Of a DNA stretch of 36,881 nt, positions 15,833 through 25,999 are shown piece after piece. This DNA is from Aureococcus anophagefferens (lineage: Eukaryota > Sar > Pelagophyceae > Pelagomonadales > Pelagomonadaceae). The translations under genes and the position numbers were made by a program. The notes under the pieces were generated by a model. It ran no database searches. It was not told the origin of the DNA and saw only the letters and a program-made list of their open reading frames with translations. The stretch spans positions 321,457 to 358,337 of the forward strand of contig NW_008705563.1 in the NCBI RefSeq assembly GCF_000186865.1, given 5' to 3'. The stretch's first letter is position 1, and every line of letters starts with the position of its first letter.

Positions 15833-18800
15833 TTAGTCCATCACGACGTCCCACTGCCAGGGCGCCGGGTCCCCCTCGACCGTCTCCGGGACCCAGCCCG
15901 GGCACGCGCCCCGCGCGAGCTTCGCGAGCGGCCGCCGGAGCTTGGCTGCCATGGGCCGCGACCTGAGCACGTCGAGCGCGGCTGCCGCGCGCGCGTCGCG
16001 CGCGGCGTCGTCGTCGAGGTACGCCCGGATGGCGCGCGCGAGGCCCGACACGCCGCCGGCGGCGAAGTGGACCGCGCCGGCCCACGCGGCCTGCTCCGCG
16101 GGCGCGCCACCGGGCTCCGCGACGACGACGGCGCCGGCGGCGACGGCCGGGAGGAAGCGCGTCATCTTCCACTCGCGGTCGTCGTCGAAGAAGCGCAGGC
16201 TCAGCACGACCTTGGCGCCTTGGAGCGCCGCTTTCAGCGGTTCGCCGAAGAGCGGGCCGTCCGCGTTCCCGTGGAGGACTCTGAGCCCGTGGTCGTAGCG
16301 GAGCGCGCGCAGAATGTTCCGCCGCCGGCCGTTGAGCTTGCCGACGAAGAGCACGTCGACGGGCCGCGGCCCGGCGAGGGCGCCAGCGCCGTCGCCGAGG
16401 CCCGGCGCGGCGCCGAGCGGCACGTGCGCGGCCCGGAGCCCGCGCGCCTCCGCGAGCGCGACGACGTTCGCCTGCGCGGGACGCGGGGCGATCCGACGTC
16501 GCGTCGACGCGAGCGCGCCGCGCGCGCGCGTTCCGGGGAACACAAGCATCCACGCGTCCTCCGAGGGATGCGCGCTCGTCCAAAACTCGGGCGACGCGAG
16601 GGAGGCGCGTTTGGGCGCGTCGCGCGCGTTCGCCGCTCCGACGGTCGCCGCGGAGTAGTCCCAGAGGTGCCCCGCGTCGGCCCAGGCCGGGAGAAGATCC
16701 AAGAGTTTGGAATCCGCCGCGAGGTCCTCGGCCCGGCCCACCTGCTCGAAGTTGTAGAGCGCGGACGCGTTCGGGTTCGGCCATCCGCGCGCGGCCGCGA
16801 AGCCGACCTCCGACCCGTCGTCGGCCTCGAAGGCGTAGCGCGCGAGGTGGTGGACGCCGAGCACGATCAGGAGGGGCCGCGGCTCGTCGAGGACGCAGAA
16901 GCGCGCGTCGGGGCACCAGGCCGCGGCCGCGTCGCCGCCGAGGGCGCGCGCCGCGGCCGCGACGGCCGCGGCCGCGTCCGCGAAGACGCCCTCCGTCGCG
17001 CCGTCGAGCTCGCCCTCGCCGATGACGACGACGAGGAAGCGCGGCCGGCCGCCGGCGCCGCAGGTCGGCGCGCCCGGCGACGGGTCCAGCTGGACGCCGG
17101 CCGCCGCGGCCTCGGCGCCGCCGACGACGCTCTCGAAGCGACCCCGGGGCCCGTTGGGCCGCCACGTCCGCGCCGCGTCGCCGCCGACGTCGACGGCGGC
17201 CGCCGCCGCGGCGCCGTCGCTCCGGTCGTGGGCCGCCGGCGGCGCGCCGAGGTCGAGGGCCGCGCGCCGCGGCGGCGACGCGTGGCAGAAGAGCGCGTCG
17301 TCCCCGGTGGGCGCCGCGCAGTCGCGGGACCGCCGCCGCGCGTCGAGCGACAGGCGGCGCAGCGCCGGGGGCAGGGCCCAGAGGGGCTGGCGCTTCGTGC
17401 GCTTGAAGGCCGCCGGGTGCGTCGGGTGCAGGTCCTCCGCTCGTTTCGGCTGATTTTTGGACGAGCGATCATCTCTCGGAGCGCTCTCGAAGCGCGGGTG
17501 CTGTGTCCGAAACGCGCGCGCGCGGAACACTCACGTCGAAGCGACGTTGCATCACCCTTGTCCTGCCCCGCGTCGTACGCGCGCCACACGTCGTCGACCC
17601 AGCCGTCGACGACGTCGCGCGCGTGGGCGAAGGACGCGACCTTGGCCTCGAGCTCGGAAGACGTGCGCACGTAGGAGAGGTGGTGGCACCGCGCCGTCGC
17701 CGCGTCCACGAAGACGCCGAGCGCGTCGATCTTCTCCGCGAGCGCGTCCGCGGCGAGCGTCCCGTCGGCGCAGGCCCAGTTCCGCGCCTCGGAGAAGGCG
17801 CAGGCCGTCGGCGAGTCGCGGGCCGTCTCCACGAGCCAGAGGATCTGGAGCGGCTCCGGCGGGTCCACGACCGTCGCCGCGCTCTTGAAGTACGTCGCCA
17901 TGGCCGCGCGCGCCCAGCCCACGCGCCGCCCGCCCCGCTCGGCGTCGGCGACGAGGGCCAGGGCGCGGTCGAGCTCCACGGGGTGCCAGAACTCGTCGCC
18001 GTCGACGAGGAGGACGTGGCTCGGCGCGCAGGGCAGCGCCGCGGCGACGCGGAGCGCGGAGTTGCGCTGCGCCTCCTCGGTGGGCCAGTCGCCGACGACG
18101 ACGGACATCTTCGCGCTCGCCGCCGCGAGGGCCGCGACGGCCGCCGCGGCCCGCCGCCGCGCCGCGGGCCGCGGCGCGCCGAACCACGGCTCGAGCGCGT
18201 GGTGGACGACGACCGCGTGGACGCGCGGCTCGAGGTCCGCGAGCAGGGGCGCGAGGAAGCGGTCGTCGTCGTAGAGGCAGAGCGACGCGGCGACGGCGTG
18301 GCCGCGTTCGCCGCGCCGGTCGCGCTCGTGGCGGTCGAGGGACAGGCCGCTGAGGTTCCGGCCGAGCCAGGTCCGCGCCGGCCGAGGGACAGGCGCTGAG
18401 GTTCCGCCGCCCGCGGGCCGCGACCGCAGGTGGAAGAGGTCCGCGTCGACCTGGCGGAGCCGCTCCCAGTCGTCCGGGAGCCCGACGGCGTCGAGGCGCT
18501 CGCCGCCGTCCGGGAGCGGGTCGCACGCGAGCGCGTCCGACCACGCCGGCACCTCGACGGCGTCGCCGCGCGCGCCGAGGTCGTCGAGCCACGCGGCGAC
18601 GCCGCCCTCGAGGGCGTAGCCTCCGTCCGGGGCGCCGAGCGCTTCCCAGGACGCGGCGTCGGCGACGAGGAGCGGCGTCCGCGAGAGGCAGCCGGCCGGC
18701 GCGGCCGCCCAGGCGACGAGGTGGCCGCCGCGGCCGTGGCCGCGCGCGAGCCGCTCGTAGTCGACGAAGACGTCGCCGCGGACGGCGGCGCCCCAGGGCG

Positions 18801-19377
18801 GCGCGGCGACGATGGCGCGGTCCGGCGCGGCGGTGACGGCGGCGGCGAGGATCGCGGACGGGCCGACCCACTCGGCCGTCGCGACCGCGGCGGCCGCGCG
18901 CGCGCCCCGCGCGCGCAGCGCCGCGCCGAGCGCGGCCCGCGAGTCCTCGCCGAGCGCGAAGCCGTCCGTCGCCACGACGACGCCGGCGCCCGGCCGCGAC
19001 GCCGCCGCGGCGCTCAGCGCCGTCCGCCACACGGCCGCGCGCGCCGCCGCCGCGGTCGCGGGGCCCGCGGCGGACGCCGCGACGGCCCACCAGCGCCGCG
19101 CGACCGTGTGGCCGCCCTTCGCCGCGCGCAGGTAGAGCGCCGACGTCACCTGGTCCACGTTGTCCGCGCTGAGCCGCGGCGTGACGGCGCCGAGCAAGGC
19201 GGCGACGTCGTCGCCCTCGCGCACGGCGAGCTCGACGGCCTCGCGCGCGCCGTCGATGAGCAGGGGCAGCGTCGCGACGATCGGCGGCGGCGCGCCGTCG
19301 ACGAAGAGGTCGTGCGTCGTCGCGCGGGCGAGGGCGAACGCGAGCAGCGGGGGCAGCAAGCGGCGCGAGGCCCCCAT
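15833..19377 (-). CDS. Large multidomain glycosyltransferase fusion interrupted by an introner
   Basis: Exon 1 runs from ATG 19377 (signal-like MGASRRLLPPLLAFALARA) to about 17556; exon 2 from about 17439 to 15833; together about 1140 residues. The N-terminal ~300 residues are unassigned but glycosyltransferase-like. The middle (about 18330-17580) resembles GT2/GT92-type enzymes: ASLCLYDDDRFLAPLLADLE, LLVDGDEFWHP (DxD-like), ATARCHHLSYVRTS. Exon 2 ends in a GT-B, CgeB-like half: PVDVLFVGKLNGRRRNILRAL, FFDDDREWKMTRFLPAVAAG, then AVVVAEPGGAP. Splice sites at the introner are uncertain; donor GTGATG at 17555 with acceptor CGAG at 17440 is in phase, as is GCGGGG with GCGGAG. A 25/24-bp imperfect direct repeat (18336-18360, 18383-18406) locally disturbs codon bias. 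Probably Golgi. It could be two genes, but exon 2 lacks a convincing own start. Confidence 0.68.
17440..17570 (-). mobile_element. Introner element IE-C, right end truncated
   Basis: On the gene strand this begins GGGGCAGG and shares GAGTGTTCCGCGCGCGCG, CGCGCTTCGAGA, GAGATGATCGCTCGTCC, AAAAATCAGCCGAAACGAG with IE-E in the same order, but stops about 50 bases before IE-E's right inverted repeat. The 8-mer before it, GTACGACG (17571-17578), starts with GT as in IE-E's target copy, but no second copy remains. It separates two strongly coding segments in different frames. The exact right limit and splice sites are not determinable by eye. Confidence 0.82.
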
Positions 19378-19519
19378 TGCTTGCTGCGCTGCCCGCAGCG
19401 GCTGAAAGTCAAGATGGGCTTCAACAAGTTCTTCCGCTCGCTCATTGGGTCTCGCTTGTTTGCGAGGCGATCCAAGACGCTTGTGTGGCGACGCCCCGGT
19501 CAAGGACGCGTGCCGAGTT

Positions 19520-20578
19520 ATGTCGTGGCGGGAGAAGAAGTTGGAGTATGAGAATCGCATGGCCCGAGCGAGGGGCAAAAAACTCGACACTCTCAAGACC
19601 TGCACGATCTGCGGCGCCGACAAGGCCAAGGCTTGTCAAGGGTGCGGCACGACGGCCTACTGTTCGACGGCCTGCCAACGCATCGACTGGCGCGACCGGG
19701 GCCACCGGAAGGTCTGCAAAAAGATCCAGGCCGCGGAGGCGGCGCGGGCGGAAGCGCCGACGCCCCCGCCGTCGCCGCCGCGGGACGTGTTCTACGGCCC
19801 CGCGCCTCGGTCGCACGCCGACGAGGTCCGCGCGCGCATCGCGGCGGAACACGAGGCGGCCCGCGTGCGGCGCGAGGCGAACCCGGAGCCTGAGCCCATC
19901 TCGGCGCGGTACGGGTCGCGGTGCCCGATCTGTTTCGGGGACTGGGACGTGAATGCTCAGGGCGTGCTTCGCATCTGTTGCTGCCGGCTGGTCTGCCGAT
20001 CGTGCGAGGACAAGATCAGCTCCGACGCGTGTCCCCTCTGTCGCCTACCGTGCCCAGAAGACAGTGCGGAACAGCTCGCGCGTCTGCGCCGCCATGTGGA
20101 GAACGAGGTGCCGGAAGCGATTTCGTTTTTGGGAAACGCGTACCGCGGCGGTCAGTTGGGCCTCGTGAAATCCGATAAGAAAGCCGCGAAACTTTGGAAG
20201 CGCGCCGTGGAGCTCGGAGATGTGCGGGCGATGAATAACCTTGGCAGATTGTACGAGCATGGAAGTGGCGTCAAGCTGGACAAGAAGAAGGCGGCGCGGC
20301 TGTATCGTGCGGCCGCGGACCGAGGCGACGCGGTCGCGCAAAACAATCTAGGGCTTTTTCTTGATTCTGAGGGGAAATTTGAAGAGGCGTTCCGGTACTA
20401 CGCGCTCGCGGCGGATCAAGGCTATACCAATGCGGAGCACAACCTTGGCTGCTGTTACCTGGACGGAGAAGGCACGGAAGTCGACCTCGGCAAAGCCAGA
20501 TACTGGTTCGAGCGCGCCGCTGCCAAGGGCTGCGAGGATGCTATAGAGAACCTCGCGCACCTCAACGCGCGAGTATAG
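19520..20578 (+). CDS. MYND-RING-Sel1 repeat protein (paralogue 1)
   Basis: A 352-residue adaptor-like protein. A MYND zinc finger at 28-66 (CTICG...CQGCGTTAYCSTACQ...DWRDRGHRKVC) is followed by a Pro-rich linker (APTPPPSPP), a charged helix (SHADEVRARIAAEHEAAR), a RING-like finger at 135-174 (CPIC...CCCRLVCRSCEDK...CPLC), and four or five Sel1/TPR-like helical repeats at about 190-350 (AISFLGNAYRGG; KLWKRAVELGD; LYRAAADRGDA; YYALAADQGYT). MYND and RING modules bind proteins or ubiquitin E2s; the Sel1 solenoid is a scaffold. The ATG at 19520 opens MSWREKKLEYENRMARARGKK, aligning with its paralogue's start (MRDWEKKQKEYEERMARVK). Single exon, with 142 bases to the divergent glycosyltransferase fusion. 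Substrate unknown. Confidence 0.88.
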   Translation: MSWREKKLEYENRMARARGKKLDTLKTCTICGADKAKACQGCGTTAYCSTACQRIDWRDRGHRKVCKKIQAAEAARAEAPTPPPSPPRDVFYGPAPRSHADEVRARIAAEHEAARVRREANPEPEPISARYGSRCPICFGDWDVNAQGVLRICCCRLVCRSCEDKISSDACPLCRLPCPEDSAEQLARLRRHVENEVPEAISFLGNAYRGGQLGLVKSDKKAAKLWKRAVELGDVRAMNNLGRLYEHGSGVKLDKKKAARLYRAAADRGDAVAQNNLGLFLDSEGKFEEAFRYYALAADQGYTNAEHNLGCCYLDGEGTEVDLGKARYWFERAAAKGCEDAIENLAHLNARV

Positions 20579-20806
20579 CCTAAACCATCTTTACCCCGCG
20601 TCGTCGCCCGAGCCCGAGATGCGGCGCTTGCGCGCGCGCGAGTCGTGCGTGGCCTTGGCGTCGTCGTCGTCGCGGCGTTCCTCTCCGCGCCGCCCGTCGC
20701 GGTCTGGTGCCTGGCGTTCCTGAACGCCAAACCTGCCTGGCGCAAGGACGACGACACCGCCGAGGCGGGCATGGAGATCGACATGAGCGCCATGCTAGGG
20801 ATTTAG
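20579..20806 (+). other. Open stretch after a stop codon with a hydrophobic segment
   Basis: Directly after the TAG of the Sel1 gene the same frame stays open for 75 codons. It includes a basic-then-hydrophobic stretch (RVVRGLGVVVVAAFLSAPPV, AVWCLAFLN), a charged patch and a Met-rich end (MEIDMSAMLGI). No upstream ATG lies in this frame, and ATG at 20619 is out of frame. It could be the last exon of an unseen gene, or chance in GC-rich DNA. Confidence 0.2.
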
Positions 20807-20924
20807 CCCAGGGGTAAGGTTTTGAGCGATTTTGCCTTTGCGACACGAATTGCTCTCGAGTCGTGCGGTCGCCGTACTCGGACGCTTTCGACGCGCGCGC
20901 GTTGATATAATATCGATTGTTGAT

Positions 20925-22340
20925 ATGCGGGCCGCCGCCGTCGCGCTCGCGGTCGTCGCCGCCGCGTGCGCGAAGCGGCGCGACGGCCCGGAAACTCCAT
21001 GCCCCCTGACCTACGTGTACGACCTGCCGGAGTTCTGGGACGAGCCCTTCCCCTTCGCCGCCGTCGCGGACCAGTCCGAGGACGCCATCTTCGGCCCGAA
21101 GTGCGCGACGGCGGGCATGCGCGACACGCAGCAGTACGCGATGCCGACGATCGCGCTCTGGCGGCTGCTCCGCGGCGGCCGGTGCCGGTCGACGGCGAAC
21201 GCGAGCGCGGCGGCCCTCTTCCTCGTGCCCCTGTGGCCCCGGCCGAAGAACCAGCAGGAGTGGGCCGCGGCCTGCGCCGCGGACGCGAACCTGGACCTCG
21301 CCGCGCGGCTCCCGCACCTGACCCCCGCGAACGCGCACCGCCACGTCATCCTCATCGGCAAGGGCCAGATCAACCCGGCCGGCAACTGCGACGCCTGGTG
21401 GCGGAGCCCGCGGGGGCCCGTGAAGAAGTTCCAGCGCGTCGCGTACAGCGCGAACCACGCGCCGCCGGGCGCGGCGCGCGGGGGGCCGCCGCCGACGCTC
21501 CCGGGGTCCGCGGAGCCCTGGGACTACGGCCCCGCGGTCCTCACGGACGCGGCGCTCGCCAAAAGTTACGCGCCGAACCCGCTCGACGACGAGGCGCCCT
21601 ACCCGCACCTCGTGTCCGCGCCCTACCCGAGCTCCGTCCACGCGCGGGTCGGCGGCGACCGGCCCTGGGCCGCGGGCGTGAACCAGCGGCCGACGCTCGT
21701 GTCCTTCGCCGCGGGCCTGAACCACGGCCGCTACGCGAGCCAGCGGCGAAAACTCCGCGACGACTGCGCGCGCGCGGGCGACGACTGCGCCTTCGCGGAC
21801 ATGGACGCCTTCGCCGAAGCGAAGGCGCGCGCGCGGAAGCGGGCCGCGGCCTTGGCCGGCGCGCTCGGCCTCGACGCCGCGCACCACTTCACGGACACGA
21901 TGCGGCTCGTCGAGGGCACGCAGCGCGACGTCTGCGACTACCTCGCGGAGGAGAAGCAAAGCGCCGTCTTCTGCCTCGAGCCCGGCGGCGACTCGCCCTA
22001 CCGCAAGTCGATCTACGACTCCGTGCTCTCGGGCTGCATCCCCGTCGTCTTCTCGCAGTACGCGCGCGCCGTCGCGCCCCACCACTGGGGGTCCTTCCGC
22101 AACGCGTCGACGGTCTTCGTCGACGAGGCCGCCTACGCGGCCGGCGACCTCGACCTCTTCGCCTTCCTCCGGGGCATCCCCGGCGACGCCGTCGCCGCGA
22201 TGCAGCGGACCATCGACGCGCACGCGCACCGCCTCATGTACGCGCTCGACGACTACCCCCACGACGCCGTCGAGAACATCCTCGTGGGGGCCGCGCACCT
22301 CGCGAGGAGGCGCGAGAAGCGGCGGGCGCCGGGGCGGTGA
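20925..22340 (+). CDS. Exostosin-family glycosyltransferase (GT47)
   Basis: A 471-residue type II or secreted Golgi protein. It opens MRAAAVALAVVAAACAKRR (signal or anchor), then YVYDLPEFWDEPFPF, which fits the exostosin start, and ends in the GT47 donor-binding signature: SAVFCLEPGGDSPYRKSIYD, then SVLSGCIPVVFSQYA. Between them lie the APYPSSVHAR and LVSFAAGLNHGRYASQRRKL segments usual in the family. GT47 enzymes add glucuronic acid, xylose, galactose or arabinose to wall or matrix polysaccharides. The frame opens at 20832 but the ATG at 20925 gives the best signal. AT-rich TTGATATAATATC at about 20902-20914 just upstream may be a TATA-like promoter. Single exon, convergent with the kringle subtilase. 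Confidence 0.88.
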   Translation: MRAAAVALAVVAAACAKRRDGPETPCPLTYVYDLPEFWDEPFPFAAVADQSEDAIFGPKCATAGMRDTQQYAMPTIALWRLLRGGRCRSTANASAAALFLVPLWPRPKNQQEWAAACAADANLDLAARLPHLTPANAHRHVILIGKGQINPAGNCDAWWRSPRGPVKKFQRVAYSANHAPPGAARGGPPPTLPGSAEPWDYGPAVLTDAALAKSYAPNPLDDEAPYPHLVSAPYPSSVHARVGGDRPWAAGVNQRPTLVSFAAGLNHGRYASQRRKLRDDCARAGDDCAFADMDAFAEAKARARKRAAALAGALGLDAAHHFTDTMRLVEGTQRDVCDYLAEEKQSAVFCLEPGGDSPYRKSIYDSVLSGCIPVVFSQYARAVAPHHWGSFRNASTVFVDEAAYAAGDLDLFAFLRGIPGDAVAAMQRTIDAHAHRLMYALDDYPHDAVENILVGAAHLARRREKRRAPGR

Positions 22341-22481
22341 TAAACCCCCTTTTGCATGTACGTGCTCCGTAGTAACCGGCACTGATTCAATAACAAATTT
22401 ACCTGGGGCTCCCACCCCGCCTCGCCTGGGCCGCGGCCTTGCGCGCGTCCTGGTCCATGTCGCTGCCCCCGGGGTCGCGGC

Positions 22482-25281
22482 CTATCTGGCCTTGCACTTC
22501 TTGGCCTTGCGCTTCCATTTGCACGACGTCCCGTTCGCCTTGCAGGACTTCCGCTTGAGCGACGCGCACTCGTTCCTCGAGCGGCACGCCTCGCGCCTCC
22601 ACCGACAGGAACTCTTGCGCTTCTTGCACCGCCTTTTGTTGAGCGACGCGCAGTCGGCCTTGGGCTGGCACGCTTTCTTCTTCCACTCGCACCTCGCCGG
22701 CGGGCACCGTTGCTTCGCGTCGTGCCGCGCGCAGAGGGACGCCGCGTCGCAGAGAGGGCTGCAGTACGGCACGTCGCAGTACTGCCAGCGGGGGTCCGTG
22801 CCCTCGGCGTTGTAGCACCAGGCGCGACCGCTGTCCCCGTCCGGGTTGCGGCAGGAGTTGTGGTCGCCGAGGCCCGCGTCGGGGTAGTTCGCCGGCGTGC
22901 GGCCGTGCGCGTTCGGCGCCTGGCTCGTCCACTTCTGGCACCGGAGCCCCGTGGCGGTCTCGGAGATCGCGCCGCGGTAGTCTTCCTGGAAGCGCGCCTC
23001 GGCGCAGGGGGCGCCGCAGTCCGGCGCGACCGTCGGGGCGCCCGTCGGCGCCGCGTCGGCCGTGGCCGTCGGGCGCGCCGTCGACGGCGACGCGTCCGGG
23101 TCGACGTCGCGGCCGAAGACTTCGATGCGCCACGAGACGAGCTCGCCGTCGTCGTCGCCGTCGTCGTCGGAGCCCAGGAGCGCGTGCCAGCGGGGGACGA
23201 AGGCCCACTCGGGGTAGCTCGAGCCGTCCGTCGTGCCGCGGCGCCTGTCCGCGACGCGGAGCGTGAAGGGGCCCGCGTCCAAGGGCTCGCCCCAGTGCCG
23301 CAGCGTCAGGAACTTCCAGTCCTCGTAGCGGTTGCCGAAGTTGTACGTGTCGTCGGTGAGGATCGAGGTGACGCCGCCGCGTTCGAGCTCGATCCAGAGC
23401 TCGCCGCGGTGCGGATGGTCGATGGTCACGAAGACGTTCACCGACTCGACGGCGACGTTCTTCTCGGAGAACGCGATCTCCGATTCGACCCAGCGCTCCG
23501 TCCCGTCGTAGTCGAAGATGGTCTCCGCGGCGACGTTCGTCGCCTCGAGCTTCCGCTCCTCCGGCCAGTTCGTCCACCGCCGGGCCGCCCGCGCCGCGGC
23601 GAGCGCGTCGACCAGCCCGAAGCCGTACTTGTAGCTGTGGCTCACGCCCGCGAGGTTCGTCGTCCACGAGTCGTCGCTCCCGAGGTCGACGCGCCGCGAC
23701 GTCGACGCGAGGACGCCCTGGACGTCGCGCCAGCCGAGCCGCGGGTTCGCCTCGAGCACGAGCGCCGCGACGCCGGCGACGAGCGGCGCCGCGAAGGACG
23801 TGCCCGGCGGGATGGAACCGCACGCGCCGGCCGCGACGGCGCCGACCATGCCGTGGACGTGGTCGTCGTCGCCGCCGGGCGCGACGACGAACGTCGCCGC
23901 GCCGCCCTCGCTGTAGGACGCCTTGCGCAGGGAGCGGCCGACGGCGCCGACGGTGATCGCGAAGCGGTTGTTGAGGTGCTCGAGCTGCTGGTAGGCGCCC
24001 GCGTACCGGTAGCCGTTGCCCGTGGCCCAGACGTAGATCACGCCCCTGCCGCCGCGGCCCTCGCGCGCGCCGGCCTCGAGCGCGTCGAACTCCGGCAGGT
24101 CGCCGATCTGGTAGCCGGCGCAGGACGTGTAGAGGTGGTCGAACGCGCGGCACGCGTCCTCGTCGTCGGCGAAGTGGTACTCGCAGTGCTCGGCGATGGC
24201 CGTGTGGCACGCCGCGCCGAAGGCTCCGTTCCAGTCCTCGCCCGCGCACGTCGCGCAGACGTCCGCCGCGGAGCGCTCGGACCACGGGCGGCCCGCCGCG
24301 AAGGGGCACGCCTCGAGGCGCCGGCCGTAGGTCGGCAGCATCGTCGCGCACTCGTCGTAGCCCCAGGAGTTCGAGCTCACGTCGACGGCGCGGGCGCCGT
24401 CGTAGATCGCGTCGGGGATGGACGCGCGGTCGTCCCCGAAGACGCGGCACGACGACAGGCCGGCGCCGGGCGCGACCTGTGTGGAAATCAAACGGTGAGC
24501 TGGGTTACCCCAACCAAACTCTAGCTCGGTCAAATCGGAGTCGATTTGGCTTGGACGAGTCGTTTTCTCTCGGCGAGTTCTTGAACTAATTACGCGCACT
24601 TTGAAGTCGGGTTGAAGATTTGACTTCCGCGCCGTGGGCGACGCCGACGACGCAGTGCGAGTTCGCGCTCCCGACGGCCAACGACGCGCACGCCGTGCCG
24701 TGCCCGATCGAAGAGCCGTCCGGGAGGTACGCGGCGCAGGACCGCGAAGCGTCGAGCTTCGCGAGGTCCGGGTGCGCCGCGTCGACGCCGTCGTCGACGA
24801 CGTCGACCACGACGCCGGCTCCGGTGACGCCCGCGGCCCAGGCGTCGGGCACGCGCATCGCGTCGAGGTACCAGGCCTGGGCATCCCCATAGGGGTCGGA
24901 GTAGGCGCTCGGCGCGCAGGCGTCCGCGTAGTCGTCGAGCTCGCACGCGAAGTTGGCGACGATTTTGGAAAAAGGCGCTCCGAACCACGAGGTCATCGCG
25001 GTCCGCGTCGGCGCGGCGTCCGCGTCCGCGCAGAGCCCCTCCTTCGCGCAGAAGACGCAGTCGCGGCCTGGGACGTCGCGACACTGCTCGCAGGTCAGCG
25101 CGGCGCCGCACGGGTCGCCGCAGTCGTAGGGGTCGCAGGCGCAGGGGCCCGTGAGGCCGTCGGCCGTGGTCGACGCGTGGCAGATGCCGTCGAGCTGGTA
25201 GGGGCAGTCGCAGGGCGTCGTCGTCGCGGCGCGTGCGAGGGGCTGGAGCACGAGCAGCATCGTCGCGAGGCGGGTCGTCAT
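22482..25281 (-). CDS. Secreted kexin/furin-like subtilase with P domain, kringle and Cys-rich tail
   Basis: Exon 1 (25281-24625) and exon 2 (24476-22482) give about 883 residues. A signal peptide (MTTRLATMLLVLQPLARA) precedes a Cys-rich N-terminal region (about 24-85), then an S8 subtilisin domain. The triad is complete: Asp163 in VVDDGVDAAHPDL, His194 in GHGTACASLA, Ser446 in GTSFAAPLVAG, with oxyanion Asn in WATGNG. A P domain follows (about 23590-23130: ERWVESEIAFSEKNV, TIDHPHRGELWIELE), then a kringle-type module (about 23020-22755: CQKWTSQAPN, NSCRNPDGDSGRAWCYN, QYCDVPYC). The last ~85 residues are Lys/Cys repeats with a C-x-W pattern. Exons join across IE-D at GVAHGAE|VAPGAG, the expected subtilase sequence. 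It probably cleaves at basic sites in the secretory pathway or outside. Confidence 0.9.
24477..24624 (-). mobile_element. Introner element IE-D forming an intron of the kringle subtilase
   Basis: A 148-bp GT-AG intron, phase 0. On the gene strand it starts GTCAAATCTTCAACCCGACT and ends TTTGATTTCCACACAG. It shares long blocks with IE-F in the same orientation: AAATCTTCAACCCGACTTCAA, CGTCCAA, CGATTTGACCGAGCTAGAG, and the right inverted repeat. The left inverted repeat is lost. GTC begins both the intron and the following exon (GTCGCG), consistent with a donor taken from the target duplication. Splicing yields an unbroken subtilase sequence. Confidence 0.88.
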
Positions 25282-25999
25282 GGTCGCCCACGAGCGCGGC
25301 CCGACCAACTCAGAGCTCGATTTCTCCACTCACGTGCCTTTGGATTGGCGATTCTCAAATTCCTTGAGACTTACGCCTATACGCGTCGTCTCGTCGCTCT
25401 GGTTTATGCTGCTGTGCGATGGAAGCGGATTTGGGATGCCGCGAAATGACCGGTGGTTCCACCGACCTCGACGGTGGACGGATGCCCTGGGGCAGCGGTG
25501 GGCCGACGACGGGCGCCGCGCGGGCCGAGTCTCGTTCGCGCTCGAATCGATTACGCAACACTTGTTCCGGAATTCGATGGGCATTTGGCGGGCAGTACTA
25601 CGGAGCTCTGGCATTGATCTCCGCCTAGTAGGCCTCCGAGTGCACTTCCTAGTGCCTCCGCGTCGATTCGTTTTCGATGACGGCAAGTTGACGGCACTCA
25701 AGCCGCCGGGAAGTCGCGACACACAAAAATCCCACCGGCCTGCGCGTAGGACACGCATCGCCGTCCGGCACCCGCGTCGCTCCACACGCGTGTCTCCATC
25801 GCGCGTACTCGACCGCCGTAGAGCATCGATATCGACCGCCGAGCAAACCACACGCGTTTCGCCGTCCGCCCCGTCGCCCACGCCGCCCGAACCACAGGTA
25901 CCCGCAAGCGCCTCGTCGCGCACCCAGCAAGAGCGTTCGCGCTCAAACAAACAAACAACGCCCCCATAAGAAGCGCTTCGCTCCAACAAACGATCACCG
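25282..25999. other. Intergenic region between two divergent subtilase genes
   Basis: About 720 bases, less GC-rich than the genes. Long open frames cross it on both strands, but none shows the G/C-ending codon pattern or recognisable domains, so I call none. It should contain the promoters of both subtilases. No RNA gene or introner is seen. Confidence 0.5.

Noticed and set aside
15430..15966. Plus-strand 178-codon frame upstream and across the fusion gene's 3' end
   Set aside because: No family match; it overlaps the coding 3' end of a supported gene and lacks codon bias.
16867..17439. Continuation of the exon 1 frame of the glycosyltransferase fusion into the next exon
   Set aside because: Codon bias and the CgeB-like motifs are in another frame; after the introner this frame gives Arg/Pro-rich junk.
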